Source: Tetrapyrgos nigripes (taxonomy: Eukaryota > Basidiomycota > Agaricomycetes > Agaricales > Campanellaceae). From it: DNA of 64,000 bases. The notes beneath the pieces are model-generated. The model worked only from the letters and a program-made list of their open reading frames with translations. It was not told where the DNA came from and made no database searches. Where the stretch lies: assembly GCA_013368315.1 (NCBI GenBank), contig JAACJM010000265.1, forward strand, positions 45,592 through 109,591. The letters run 5' to 3'. Positions 36,561 through 47,228 of the stretch are shown here, piece after piece (position 1 is the first letter of the stretch; every line of letters begins with the position of its first letter). A program made the translations under genes and the position numbers.

Positions 36561-37721
36561 AGTTACATGCTACTCTTGAACGTTATTTTCAGCTGAATGA
36601 CTTGACAGTTCTGCTCCGATCCAAATAGTGCTGTCAGTAGCTCGGAAAGTCCTCCTTGAATTGCTTCGGTACTGATCGTCTGAACAGAGTTGCTCAGATG
36701 CTGAATAGAGCTGTTACCGCCGTGCCAGTGTGGAAGAACTCTGGACATTTGCTTCTGTGTTTTCTCAACTTTCACCGTTTCACTTCATGATTCCACCTTA
36801 ATTCATTTCTCCATCCGATTTAACCCTCGTTTGTATTACCACCATCTCCCGCTTCCAGCGATCCAATTCTTTTCAAACCTTAATTTTGGCTCTCAGACAA
36901 ATTTCAGCGCGTCGCCACCCCTAATTCTACTCGAACTCCTGATGGCGCTAGATCATCGCACCCGGAGTACACATTTCTGAGTTGGCCTGCCTCCACTGTG
37001 TATTCTCGTGCACTGTATGCCTCCCATCCATTGCACGCGATCTTGTTTATTTGATTCAGCTTTGTAGCACCTGTACGTATCCTTGTGTACATGATCCATT
37101 ATATACTTGCTATGCAGATTTTTTCTGACTTTTACTCGCTCAGTTCCTTTGGATTCCATTGAATCCTTCCTCACCGGACGCTAAGCATCATATTCATCTT
37201 CATTCAGGGTCTCACCGAAGCTTGCGCCTTGAACGTTGTGCTTAATCATTAAACACAAATATCACTAGAAGGCCTCAGAACTTGTTTGAAGTCCTCCCCC
37301 CTCTAGTAGTTGTGACATGTGACACGGGTGTGTCTCGCCCACCCCCACAGTTGATTCGAAAGAAAAAGGAGGACAGGCTGGGAGGGAAATGAGGAACCTT
37401 CTATCGTAGCCAGAATGGGAATGATCGTGATGACCACGACCGTTGTTGCTGCTGCTTACGTGGGTGTTGATGACGATGGTGAATCCTGGAGATGAGAGAA
37501 TGCTATCAGTTACGAAACCCGTTGACGGGACTGGTAACGAGAACAGCAAAACGACAGTGTAAAACCAGACACCTTTACAGTCGGGCCAGCGCCGTCGCCT
37601 CATGCTCACAGTCAGGCTTCTCACACTCACATTCCCGGCCGCCCACGCTCACATTCAACTTCCGCCCATGCGGGGACAGAGGAGGAAATATAAAGCACCT
37701 AGATAAGGAGAACCAGTAGAA
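36561..37721. other. Intergenic
   Basis: A 121-residue minus-strand frame at 37265-37630 has a hydrophobic stretch (GVWFYTVVLLFSLPVP) but no homology I can name. Nothing else was seen. Confidence 0.35.
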
Positions 37722-38150
37722 GATGGACTGGGGAAAGGTGCCACTGCTTCGCATGGCAAATTACGAGGCCTGTTTAAGTAAAACAGTTTCGTATGCAGTA
37801 AAAAGTTCTTTTAATTAGATAGAGCCCAATACTGTACCATTTTAATGTAACAGCGTCTTTAAATGACCTTGGATTAGAGGTATCCATAGTGATTCAGAGT
37901 CTCAGAGAGTGGCTCTTGATGACTTTTGATGGCTGTTGAGGGAAGGTAAACGTGTCTGAACCTGGTGCATCGACAGTGATGGAGGGAAGGCAGGAATGAC
38001 GTGTCAGTTGAGCGTCAGCTGAAATGGCAGTGTTCGGGCACTTCGGAGCGCTGAGGTGGCGTGTAAAAGTTAGAACCCGTGAGAAAGCTTGATACTCAAT
38101 TGGGGGGTCGACATAAGTTAACTCGGCCTAAAGGGCCTCGTAACTGGGTA
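37722..38150 (+). repeat. Dispersed repeat, copy A
   Basis: Starts gactggggaaaggtgccactgc and ends cggcctaaagggcctcgtaac. An inner inverted repeat TTACGAGGCC is present at 37772 and, reversed, near 38134. Copies B (45916-46345, reversed) and C (46905-47228) share the same order of blocks. Non-coding. Confidence 0.8.
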
Positions 38151-38434
38151 TGAGTATGTCAAAGTAGCGGATAGAACGAAACACACGACGTATTTTTTAT
38201 TCCCAGGATACCGTTATTGTGCGTTCAGATAGTGAGACATTCTTCCTCACTACAACTGACAACACAGGTTGGCTGACGAATGGTTTTTCGAGAGATGCGC
38301 TCCTGACGCCATATTTGTCCGAGGTACCTCGAGAGAAAAATCAGCTGAGAGTCGATCAGTAGAAGAATACGAGAGACACTAGGGCTGGTGAACACTCTTC
38401 TCCCAGATTTCTCTAGCCTAACAGTCGGCTTCAA

Positions 38435-39253
38435 TTATCGACTCAGTCGTCGGATACAACTGAGCACCCGCTCCTTATTGGCATTCACGTATACTTCTTG
38501 TCCAAAAGGGCGAACCCCAGACTCTTCAACAGTCCTCTTCGTATAGATGTCGGGTTTGCCTTGTTGCATGCCGTCATAATAATAGCAACCAAAGGTATCA
38601 TCAAAAATTCTAGCTGTGAAATGGTCCCCATCATAGTATACTATACCAGCCAACCTATATTCATATTGGTGTTCGTTCATGGTCAGCTTCAGATCCATAT
38701 CAATGTAGAGATTGTGGCTGTCAAAAGTAGACCCAACATAAAAGCACAAAATATTAGGAGCATATTCAAAAGTTCTTTGCAACAGTCTATGACCCTCGCA
38801 ACTGAGAGTCTCACACCTCGCATGTCGTTCATGGTCATTAATATCAGTCAGCCAGTTAACCACTGATGTATGGGGTCTACCAGCCTCTATTACAAAAACA
38901 TTTTCTATAATATCTGGCCATTGTGAAGGATGATATTCAGTGCAAGTATATACTATACGTATAATATTGTTATTGTGAAGCAGCAACTTCCTCATCAAGT
39001 TGTCAACAGCAACATACCTTCCTAATTGGAAATGAATACTATCCAATTCAGCCAAATGTGCTCGCAAACCTTCTCTGACATCATCTATATTGATATTACC
39101 TGCAGTATACATATCCAAAAGATTAGCAAGTATGGACATTGAAGGATTACCTACTGCTCTGAAATCTACAGACCAACGTGCAGGCTCAGAACACCATATC
39201 CTCAACAATGGAGGTGTAATAGCAGAGAGACTGAATGTCAGTGGCCTTCTCAA
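38435..39253 (-). CDS. Ubiquitin-hydrolase-like (C19-type) domain protein, probably inactive
   Basis: A 272-residue frame without a stop. The C-terminal part, YRLAGIVYYDGDHFTARIFD followed by YYYDGM, matches the His-box region of USP-type ubiquitin proteases (Y.L.GI.Y..G.HFTA, then an aromatic YDG). The region where the Cys box should lie (about residues 28-50, ARWSVDFRAVGNPSMSI) has no cysteine in place, so catalysis is doubtful. The first about 8 residues overlap the broken 7TM-like gene on the other strand, so the true 5' end may be lost or the start may be fortuitous. Such domains are found in transposon-linked genes of mushrooms; alternatively a host gene fragment. Domain call is moderate. 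Confidence 0.45.
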   Translation of the reverse strand: MRRPLTFSLSAITPPLLRIWCSEPARWSVDFRAVGNPSMSILANLLDMYTAGNINIDDVREGLRAHLAELDSIHFQLGRYVAVDNLMRKLLLHNNNIIRIVYTCTEYHPSQWPDIIENVFVIEAGRPHTSVVNWLTDINDHERHARCETLSCEGHRLLQRTFEYAPNILCFYVGSTFDSHNLYIDMDLKLTMNEHQYEYRLAGIVYYDGDHFTARIFDDTFGCYYYDGMQQGKPDIYTKRTVEESGVRPFGQEVYVNANKERVLSCIRRLSR

Positions 39254-39914
39254 ACCTTATCAAACATTTGATACTTATATCTTTCTCTCCTGGAAACTGA
39301 AGTATGCCATTGGAGATGCAATTGTAGTTTGGAGAGCTTGGATTCTATTTCCTGGTAACTGACTTGTCAAGATTGTTGCATCTTTTGGTGAGTCAAATGC
39401 TTATTTTCGAAAGTTTGAATCTATCATCTCAATTTGAGTCTTATTCTAGGCAATATAAGCGCAGATGCAGGAATGGCAATCTCCACCACCCTACAATCTG
39501 TTGTGGATGACTCCAACAAGGGTGTATTTGCAATGGTTATGCCTTTACTGGCCACAAATGTCATTGCTACAAGTCTTATAGGATACAAACCCTGGTAAGT
39601 TCTGTACTATTCAGCCTATTGTTTTTCAATTGGATAGACTCAAGCTTGATTTTTCAAGGTCCCACCATTACACTATTAGAAAAAACCTGAGCCAGTGTGA
39701 AAACAGAGTTTCTCAAGTTCAGAAAATTCTATTTCTACTGATAGAATCGGAAATTGTTTATTGTCTACTCTGGGTGAGTAAGTGATCATGCTATATCTAA
39801 AGGCTGAAATGTATGTTCTAATCGTTATAGGTTGCATACACAACAATCTCACTGTTGAATGACACTGTCACAATAGCATTCCAGACTATTGCCATTCTTA
39901 TGCCAGGTTTAGCA
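39231..39914 (+). pseudogene. 7TM-like membrane protein fragment (basidiomycete orphan receptor type)
   Basis: Four exons join through GT..AG introns: to 39387, 39450-39594, 39659-39773, 39831-39914. They encode hydrophobic segments with the signature of a large mushroom family: LKYAIGDAIVVWRAWILFP, KGVFAMVMPLLATNVIATSL, a charged loop HHYTIRKNL, and QVQKILFLLIESEIVYCLLW. The N-terminus (first membrane segments) and the C-terminus are missing, and a TGA at about 39361 stands where arginine is usual (PGN-stop-LVK). Family function is unknown (receptor-like). Broken on the left where the ubiquitin-hydrolase-like frame begins. Confidence 0.6.
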
Positions 39915-41371
39915 GTAGGTTTTTCGATTGTTGACTCTTGAGTGGCTACTTTACTGATAAGTCTTTGAACAAGGCTCTATATCCCATCTTGTATGAGAAT
40001 AAATGAATATAAGGACACTTGTTAAACAAGCAAGGCAATAAATACTATTGTGGGCTCTAGAGATATAGACAGTAAACTACTAAGTATTTATACTGTTAAC
40101 TACTGTGGCTGTGCAAGTCCATAAATATATCACAGTGGTGTAAAGCAGATACTATGATGTAATGTCTGATATCAGTCTGGAGTTAACGATGTAAGAAACA
40201 ATGTAAGTATGGAGCATAGTAGAGAGTAGGTGGTGCATATGTGGATACAAGTGGATCATGTATACTAGTGAAGTGGAGAGAAAGATATAAGTCTTTGTTG
40301 TAAGTATAGATCACTACAAAATTCCAACATCTTGATCATTCTGGTTATAACTTGTGACAGGATCAAAGAAGAGGCTAATGATGTGTCCCTTTCTCAATCT
40401 ATTTGATTTGCCTCAGCCAAAGCTGCAACATATCAAGAAAAGGAGAGTCAGGCTGAAAGCCAGATTGAAGAGGTTTTCACCACAAAAGACAGTCAGATTC
40501 AGCTGGAGAAGGGATGCAAGAAGTGCCCATTCAGGAGGTGTAATCCACATTTCTCTTCTTCTTCTCCTTTCTGTTCATTTTCTGGGCTTCTGTACATGGT
40601 TTGAACCCTTTCCCTTTTTTGTCATATATACATTTTCATATGTCAATGCTTTGCTCCTGCACACACTTTCCTTGCATGCATGGGAAGGAGAGGTGAGCAC
40701 TATTGGACTGCTGGTTTACACTGTATTGGGATAAAATAGCAGCCTGAAATCTATTATTGATGAGGCTGATTTCTTAACACTCACTTTCTGCTTGTGGCTA
40801 TGTTCTTACATTCCTGACTTCTTCCCTCAGATTTTTCCTGAGGTCAATCATCTATCATCTGCATTTCCAAGCAATACAGCTGGGTTCAACATGTCCTCCT
40901 GGTCATTTCTTCCTTGTTCCCCTCATGATTCTGACTGGAACTTCTCTGCTTCATTGCTCTGGTGCAATTGTTCTCACCTATCAGCTCCGGATATTGATTA
41001 CAGGTCAATTCTGCCTATTGACTATGGCTCAACATCATTTATCTATTGCAGTTTCTACTCTCCACTAAAGCCCAATGTCATTTATTTTTGCTGCCCAATG
41101 TCTCATAACTACGCTGTCTCAATGTCGTCCACATTACAGACCATGTATTGGCATTGGCCCACAACCACTTCATAAGAACTGGTTTGCAAAAAATGCCAGT
41201 TAGGAAAAAACCAGCAATGAAAGCCTCATTCACCAGGCAGACAATGTTTGAGGTTCTTCTCTGGAAAATATTGACTGTTGATGAAGCTGATTGTAGTTCA
41301 TGTTGAGAGGCATGCACAAAAAAAAATTTTTTCAACTGCCTTGTGGCAGGATGAGGTATTACATTGGGGTT
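39915..41371. other. Unassigned region left of the hAT element
   Basis: Open frames 40354-40734 (basic N-terminus, then hydrophobic) and 40792-41175 (rich in S, C, W) carry no domain I recognise. No RNA gene or clear repeat. Confidence 0.35.
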
Positions 41372-42040
41372 AGGGTTAGTAGTGTTCACCACGTTCAGTT
41401 CAGTTCAAAATCTTTTTGAACTTTTAACCAGACTTCATGTTCAGTGAACTTTCAGTCCAGTTCAGGTTCATAAGTGTTTGAACACATTCAGACCACATAC
41501 TTTTCCCAAGATGACTGAAAGCTCAAATTTGACAGTCAAATAAGTACTTATCATAATATAAGGACTATTTACAGTACATCTGCATTGGAATCCTCATCTC
41601 CAGCTTCATCCCCACCAAAATAATACTCATCCAATACTCATCTAAGTTTTCATGACCTTTTGATTTTTACCAACTTTACATCGCTTGCACTGATAGTCTT
41701 CATCTGCTCATAACTGATAATTTTGACATTGTCATCATCATCTTTGTTGTTGCTGTTATCACTTTGCACATCTGTGGCAATGTGGTCATTGATCATCTCA
41801 GAGTCAGAAGCAGAATCTGAGACTTTGTGAGCAACAGTCTGAGTAGGTGGCTCTGGGGAGGCCTTGCACTTGCCTTTTGTGTTTCAGAATTGTGACCTTC
41901 GATAATTTTGGCAGAAGGCTTTTGGGCATGGCCTGAACGATGAGAAGCTGCAAGGGTGTGCTGATTGGTCAAAAGAACGCCAAAAGCATTCTTGGGTGAA
42001 GCAGCTGAGCAAGGACTAGGATTCAACATAGATGGGGGAA

Positions 42041-43494
42041 GGGCACCTGGTTTTTCAAGCTCACAGTCAAGCCACTCAAGCCACAGTGAGCTTGAGTGAG
42101 AGTTTGACTTCTATTTTGGGTGTGGCTGTGCTTATCATACCCAACTTCACTACACTTGCATTAAATGGCTCACTTAACTTCCATTTTGGGTGTGGCTGTG
42201 CTTATCCCTATCCAACTTTACTACACTTCATTTCATAACAAATATTTGCATAAATGGCTTGCTTGACTTCCATTTTGGGTGTGGCTGTGCTTACTTCACT
42301 ACACTTCATTTCATAACAAGATACTTGCATCAAATGGCTTGCTTGACTTCCATTTTGGGTGTGGCTGTGCTTACTTCACTACACTTCATTTCATAACAAG
42401 ATACTTCCATTAAATGGCTTGCTTAACTCCCATTTTGGGTGTGGCTGTGCTTATCTCAGCCTACCCAACTTTACTACACTTCATTTCATAACTAGATACT
42501 TGCATTAAATGGCTCACTTATTTCTGAAAGGTGTATAAGTAACACTTATCTGAGCGTGAGTTCGAGTGAGCTTGAGTGAGCTTGGGTGTGAGCCTGAGTG
42601 AGCTTGAGTGTGAGCTTGGGTATGAGCTTGGGTGTGAGCTTGAGTGTAGCTTCGCATCAACCTGAGAGTTAATTATGGCTTGAAGGAGTAGGCATCCCTT
42701 ACATCAGTTCATGTACTTACACTTACACTACATTCACTTACTTATGCCAGACACCTATGTTTAGGGTTAGTAATAAATAATGTCAGAACTACCATAGATA
42801 AGGACTATCTAAGGGGATATTCAGATTCATTCCCCCAAAATACCATAGTAGGCATATCCACATCAATACTGGATGCTATAGCTTGCAGGGTCCATGGCCA
42901 TCCCAAGTTTTGCCATTTTGAGACAGTATTTTGCACATAGCTCCTCAAAATTTAGTAATATCACTAAGTCTAGGGAGTTTTAATGCAATACCCTACCAAC
43001 CCACATGATTATCAGACCTGATTTGACACAATGACTAGTACCCATCCTGCTCTTTTGCTATATTTAGATGGTATTTTGGCCATATCTCCATAACCACTAC
43101 AGATACTGCAAATATACTTAAATATTTGGATTCAGTGTCCCAAAATACACCTTACCCATTCAGATGATTTTTCATTGTTGGCTCTGGGAATGCATTTTGT
43201 GTTTTCTGGGTCAGCCATAGCTCCTATTTCCATTCCAAATAGGGATTTGAGGTCCTATTGACTGTACCCACCCTCCCATCAAATTTTGGCCTGTGGGAAA
43301 ACCCTGCCCAATCCCAACAGCCTCCACTCACTGCCAACAGCACTAGTAATAAAAATCTGAATTTTCGAGTATTTGGGGCCTCTTTCCAAAAAAGGAAGTG
43401 CCCCACCCCACCAAAATGCATCCAAAAGCCTGCCCGCAGCCAGCACAAAGGCTTGAATGTGAGCTTGACTGTGAGCCTGAAAAACTGGTGGCCC
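42041..43494. mobile_element. Nested inverted-repeat element with 9-bp target duplication
   Basis: Left end GGGCACCTGGTTTTTCAAGC and right end (reverse complement) GGGCCACCAGTTTTTCAGGC match over about 32 bases, continuing GCTCACAGTCAAGC. Flanks are ATGGGGGAA on both sides (42032-42040, 43495-43503). Nine-base duplications suggest a MULE-like mechanism. It holds tandem repeats but no transposase, so it is non-autonomous. Confidence 0.78.
42103..42655. repeat. Tandem repeats inside the nested element
   Basis: Five units of about 70-90 bp centred on ccattttgggtgtggctgtgc (42108-42520), then a run of about 12-bp units of gtgagcttgagt type (42551-42650). Confidence 0.85.
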
Positions 43495-44352
43495 ATGGGG
43501 GAAGAATAGAAGCATTGGGATCATACAACCAATCGATTTTGGAGGCATTGAGGGGTTTTCCATCTGGACCAACAGTGCAATTGTCAGACATTTTGAGATG
43601 GACTGCTAGAAAAACCCTACCTAGTATTTATAGTTTTATGTGTGGCCCACAGTTGCTATGCTATACAGGATCAAATGGTATAGCTGGGAGCATGCTTGTA
43701 CATTTGAAACATACCTAGAGAGTCAAGAGAAAGACAGAGAAGTGGGGATGAACCCCCTCAGGAAAAAAATTACACATTTTTGGGGAATTCCAGGTGGTTT
43801 CTGTCACTGCCTTGGGCTGGTTCCTAGTCTAGTGCATTCCAACAACACTGGCATGCTCTAAGGAACAGGAACATGACATAGGTACAAGGGACATGGTGGT
43901 GAGGCAAAAACCTAAAAACCACATGTTTCAGCTCTGTCAAACTCAGCCAGATATACCCGTTCAAATGCATTCAGACACATCCACTTGATCTCAACTCTCT
44001 CCGAACTCTAAACTGAACTTAAAGTCAAGTTCAAAAAACTCTGAATTTTGAACTGAACTTGGTGAACAATAAGGGTTAGGGGCCTGGAGGGGCCTCTTGA
44101 TCTCCCCGTCTTGTCCACTGCCACTATGGCCACCACTGTCAAAGAATCATCTCTTTGTGTTATTCGCACAACTGATGAGTTTGATCCTGATGGTGTGTGT
44201 GCTGATCCTCAAGTCCAGGCCTGGGCTACATATCACAGATGATATGAAGGGGGTTTGGGCCAGTGCTGAGGCATGGCGAATACGAGGCCAGAGGGCCCAG
44301 GAATGATAAAGTACACATTATTTCTATTTGAATTCTTTACTATTTACTATTA

Positions 44353-45107
44353 GAGAGCTTGCGCAGAGCCACCTGCAGCCATGTGTGGCTTAGTAAGTGT
44401 GCACAGAGTGGTTGGCTCGAAATTGTGTGCCCAAGTTGCAAAGCGTATATTGAGGTAGCTACAGTGAGTACATGCAAAACAAGCATAGGAAGTGATGGAG
44501 GGAGCATCCAGGCATAGGCCAAGCACAAAAGAACTGGGATATGATGTACAAAAACTAGCATAACAGAGATTTGACATATATGAACTATGAGAGCTTGTGA
44601 GAGAAATAACATGCTTCTCTGGACAGACAGATGAACTGGAAAGGATGCTGGGGTCAGACAGTATGTTCGATGAAAAAAAAAGGATGATAGGTGAGGATAT
44701 CTGGAGAGAAAGCACAGGGTGGTGAGGGAGGATGCATAACAGCATCATTGCTTAGGGCCAGCTCAGAGATGCATGGGACTGGACCATTCTAGGCATCTTA
44801 AATCAATTTTAGGCCCAAAAAATACACAGAAAGCAGCATATCCACCTGTTTATCCTGATGAAAGCTGCCAAATGTTCCTGCCATACTTCTGACATGTCCT
44901 ACAGTACCATGGTGCACAGAGCTGCAGAGTAAGTTCCCTGCAGCCTTGATTGTGATGCCAACTGAGAATCGAAGAGGAAGGGAGGCAGTTGTTGGGCTGA
45001 CAAGCGAGATATGGCTGCACTTGAGTTGTGCACATGACTTCGAGCTAACCGCTCTGCACATGCTTACTAAGCCACATGTGGCTGTAGGTGGCTCTGCGCA
45101 AGCTCTC
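44353..45107. mobile_element. 755-bp inverted-repeat element (MITE-like)
   Basis: Left end GAGAGCTTGCGCAGAGCCAC and the reversed right end are identical at the tips and alignable over about 90 bases (..GCAGCCATGTGTGGCTTAGT.., ..GGTTGGCTCGAA..). Flanked by TATTA on both sides (44348-44352, 45108-45112). No coding sequence recognised inside. Confidence 0.8.
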
Positions 45108-45621
45108 TATTAAGAGAGTACAAGTACATGTGAAGAGTCTACCAAACTACTTTGCTTTTTCCTTCTTCACAGGGTCTGATAAGAGAATTGCAAATTTTAG
45201 ATTCAATGCCAGTGTAGCCTCTCCACTACCAGTGTAATAATCTGTTGTATATCTCTAAATTTACATTATTAGAAAGCGATTAACGTGCATTAAGTCTTCA
45301 TGAACAGAATCCATAGAATCAAAAGTGGAAAAGCCGAGGGGTGCGTCAGAAGAGGGCATTGAGTTGAAATATACAGACACCTTAGAGCAGAGAGGTACGA
45401 GTCAACATCATTGTAACAGACAGGAGAAATTGAGATGTAATTGACATAGCCACCTCCAGAAACGCAGTGTAAACAACTCAGCCTCATTCTTTGGCCTCAT
45501 AATTTCACTTCTGTACCCGGCTTGAAGACAGAAGATGCAGCAGAGCAGATGGGCACCAACATTTGTGCAGTAATTTCCTGCTAATGTTGGCATGTGTGAC
45601 ACTTATTATCTGTTCTTCAGC

Positions 45622-45681
45622 TCGACGAAGTTGCTCAAGGACTGGCCTATCTGCATTCACATAAATTTAAAATTGTTAAGA
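45622..45681 (+). pseudogene. Orphan kinase exon fragment
   Basis: After an intron-like tctgttcttcag, the frame reads LDEVAQGLAYLHSHKFKIV, which matches the exon just before the catalytic HGD in the kinases at 48-62 kb (e.g. LLDVAQGLQHLHTNNPQVV). The following codon and sequence do not continue the kinase. This is a relic of another family member. Confidence 0.65.
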
Positions 45682-45915
45682 CTCAGGCTCTTCCTAAGGA
45701 CCACCTCCTGAAGATTTTTCCTGCTGTGAGGATCATCCAGTTGACCAATGGGGTGGGGCCCCTTACTTGGTTTTTACTGCCTCTAAACCTCAAGCCTATA
45801 GTTCTCATAATCCCAGTGGATGGGATGATGAGGGAGATAAAGATGATCCTGTTCCTCCACCCGAATCACTTCTATCAAAACATGACGAGGGTGCTAGCAC
45901 TGATGCCTTTGTCAT
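45682..45915. other. Short protein-like stretch, unassigned
   Basis: One frame reads NPSGWDDEGDKDDPVPPPES and similar acidic/proline-rich sequence, ended by dispersed-repeat copy B. No family recognised. Confidence 0.25.
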
Positions 45916-46345
45916 TACGAGGCCCTTTAGGCCAACTTAACTTATGTCGACCCCCCAATTGAGTACCAAAGGTTCTCATGGGTTCTAACTTTTACACACC
46001 ACCTCAGCGCTCTGAAGTGCCTGAACACTGCCATTTCAGCTGACGCTCGATACAATGTAAGTACGTCATAAGTCCTTTCCCTCTGCTGTCAACGACTACA
46101 GGCCCAACCACGACAAGCTTCAGACGTGTTTTCCTTCCCTCAGCAGCCATCGAAAGTCACCAAGCGCCGCTCTCTGAATTACTATGGCATCCTCCACCCA
46201 ATCCAAGGTCATTTATAATTAAAGGTGTCGTTACATTGAGATATTGGGCTCTATCTGATCTTTTACTGCATATGAAACCATTTTACTTATCCAATAATGG
46301 GCCTCATAATTTGCCATGTGAAGCAGTGGCACCTTTCCCCAGTCA
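45916..46345 (-). repeat. Dispersed repeat, copy B (inverted relative to A)
   Basis: Begins cgaggccctttaggcc and ends ggcacctttccccagtc. The blocks of copy A appear in reverse complement and in the same order over about 400 bases, with small indels. Confidence 0.8.
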
Positions 46346-46904
46346 ACAACGTATCTGGTGATGCTCATTAATCTACTACCCATGACAGTTCGACAACCAC
46401 TGATTCCCACAACATCCATAGATAAGTAGTGCTACAAGGGCGAGGCAGTCCCCCATGCACAGTCACTTGTAGAAACTTTCTGAGCCAAATCACGCACTTA
46501 CACAGAAGGTGGCAGGGCATTTGTTCCATCAAGACGAACTTGTGTACAAATAGTATTAGTTCACGGTTAACTCTTGTGGCGCAATAAACTTTCTTGTCTT
46601 TGCAGAGGAAAGCATTAGACACTGAACATGTAACAACCAAATACATATACACACTTGAAAGGTACTGAAAAGGACATTAGGGGACAGGACATGAATCCTT
46701 AACAAACCTTGAGAAAAGATGGAGTAGAAGCGACATAGACCATGCAGATGTTTGAAAGGGATAAGGTCAGGACACTTGAAGGAATACGGCAATTTCTCAA
46801 TGGGAGCTAAAAGATTGACATATCACACACAGAAAAGGGTCAAGGGGAGACAAAGATAAGCATCTGTTGTGCAGCCAAAGTGTCCTAATTTCCCCACAAA
46901 GCTC
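46346..46904. other. Intergenic, nothing recognised
   Basis: Short minus-strand frames only (46368-46792). No motif seen. Confidence 0.35.
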
Positions 46905-47228
46905 TATCTATGTTTTTAAAATGACCTTGGAAGGTTTAGAGGTAGCAACAGTGATGCAGAGAGCAGTTCTTGATGTCTTGTGATGGCTGCTGAGGGAAGG
47001 TAATGCGTCTGAAGCTCGTCTTGCTGGCTGGTGGGGCCTGTGTCATCATCAACGTCGACGGAGGGAAGTATGGATGACGCGATGACATGTCAGTTGAGCG
47101 TCTCAGTCATTTCGGTCATTTCGGAGCGCTGAAGTGGCGTGTGAAACTTAGAACCCGTGGAAACGTTTGCTACTCAATTGCGAGGTCGACATAAGTTAAC
47201 TCGGCCTAAAGGGCCTCCTAATTTATAA
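46905..47228 (+). repeat. Dispersed repeat, copy C (5'-truncated)
   Basis: Same orientation as copy A. Starts at tttttaaaatgaccttgg and runs to cggcctaaagggcctcc; the first about 130 bases of copy A are missing. Confidence 0.78.

Larger units (their letters stand above)
41650..43591 (-). pseudogene. Interrupted acidic protein gene inside the hAT element
   Basis: A minus-strand frame starting at 43591 (MSDNCTVGPDGKPLNASKID..) is cut at 43503 by the nested element and resumes at 42031 (SMLNPSPCSAASPKNAFGVLL), then, after a frame change near 41870, ends in a Ser/Asp-rich tail (SDSASDSEMINDHIATDVQ, NNKDDDDNVKIISYEQMK) with a stop at 41650. No DNA-binding or transposase motif is visible. Its role in the element is unknown. 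Confidence 0.5.
41380..44071 (-). mobile_element. hAT-type DNA transposon, non-autonomous
   Basis: Left end TAGTGTTCACCACGTTCAGT and right end (reverse complement) TATTGTTCACCAAGTTCAGT form inverted repeats, with weaker GTTCAGTTC-type similarity further in. Both sides are flanked by AGGGTTAG (41372-41379 and 44072-44079), an exact 8-bp duplication, the hAT hallmark. Size 2692 bp, including a nested 1454-bp element. The remaining coding sequence is a broken minus-strand frame; no hAT transposase core is visible. Confidence 0.82.

Noticed and set aside
37265..37630. Secreted small protein on the minus strand
   Set aside because: The hydrophobic run is not at the N-terminus and no supporting promoter or homologue is apparent.
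41368..41380. Interstitial telomere or chromosome end
   Set aside because: Only two TTAGGG-like units, and most of the motif is explained as the hAT target duplication also present at 44072.
42108..42520. CRISPR array
   Set aside because: Repeats are long, degenerate and without unique spacers of even size, and the DNA is fungal.
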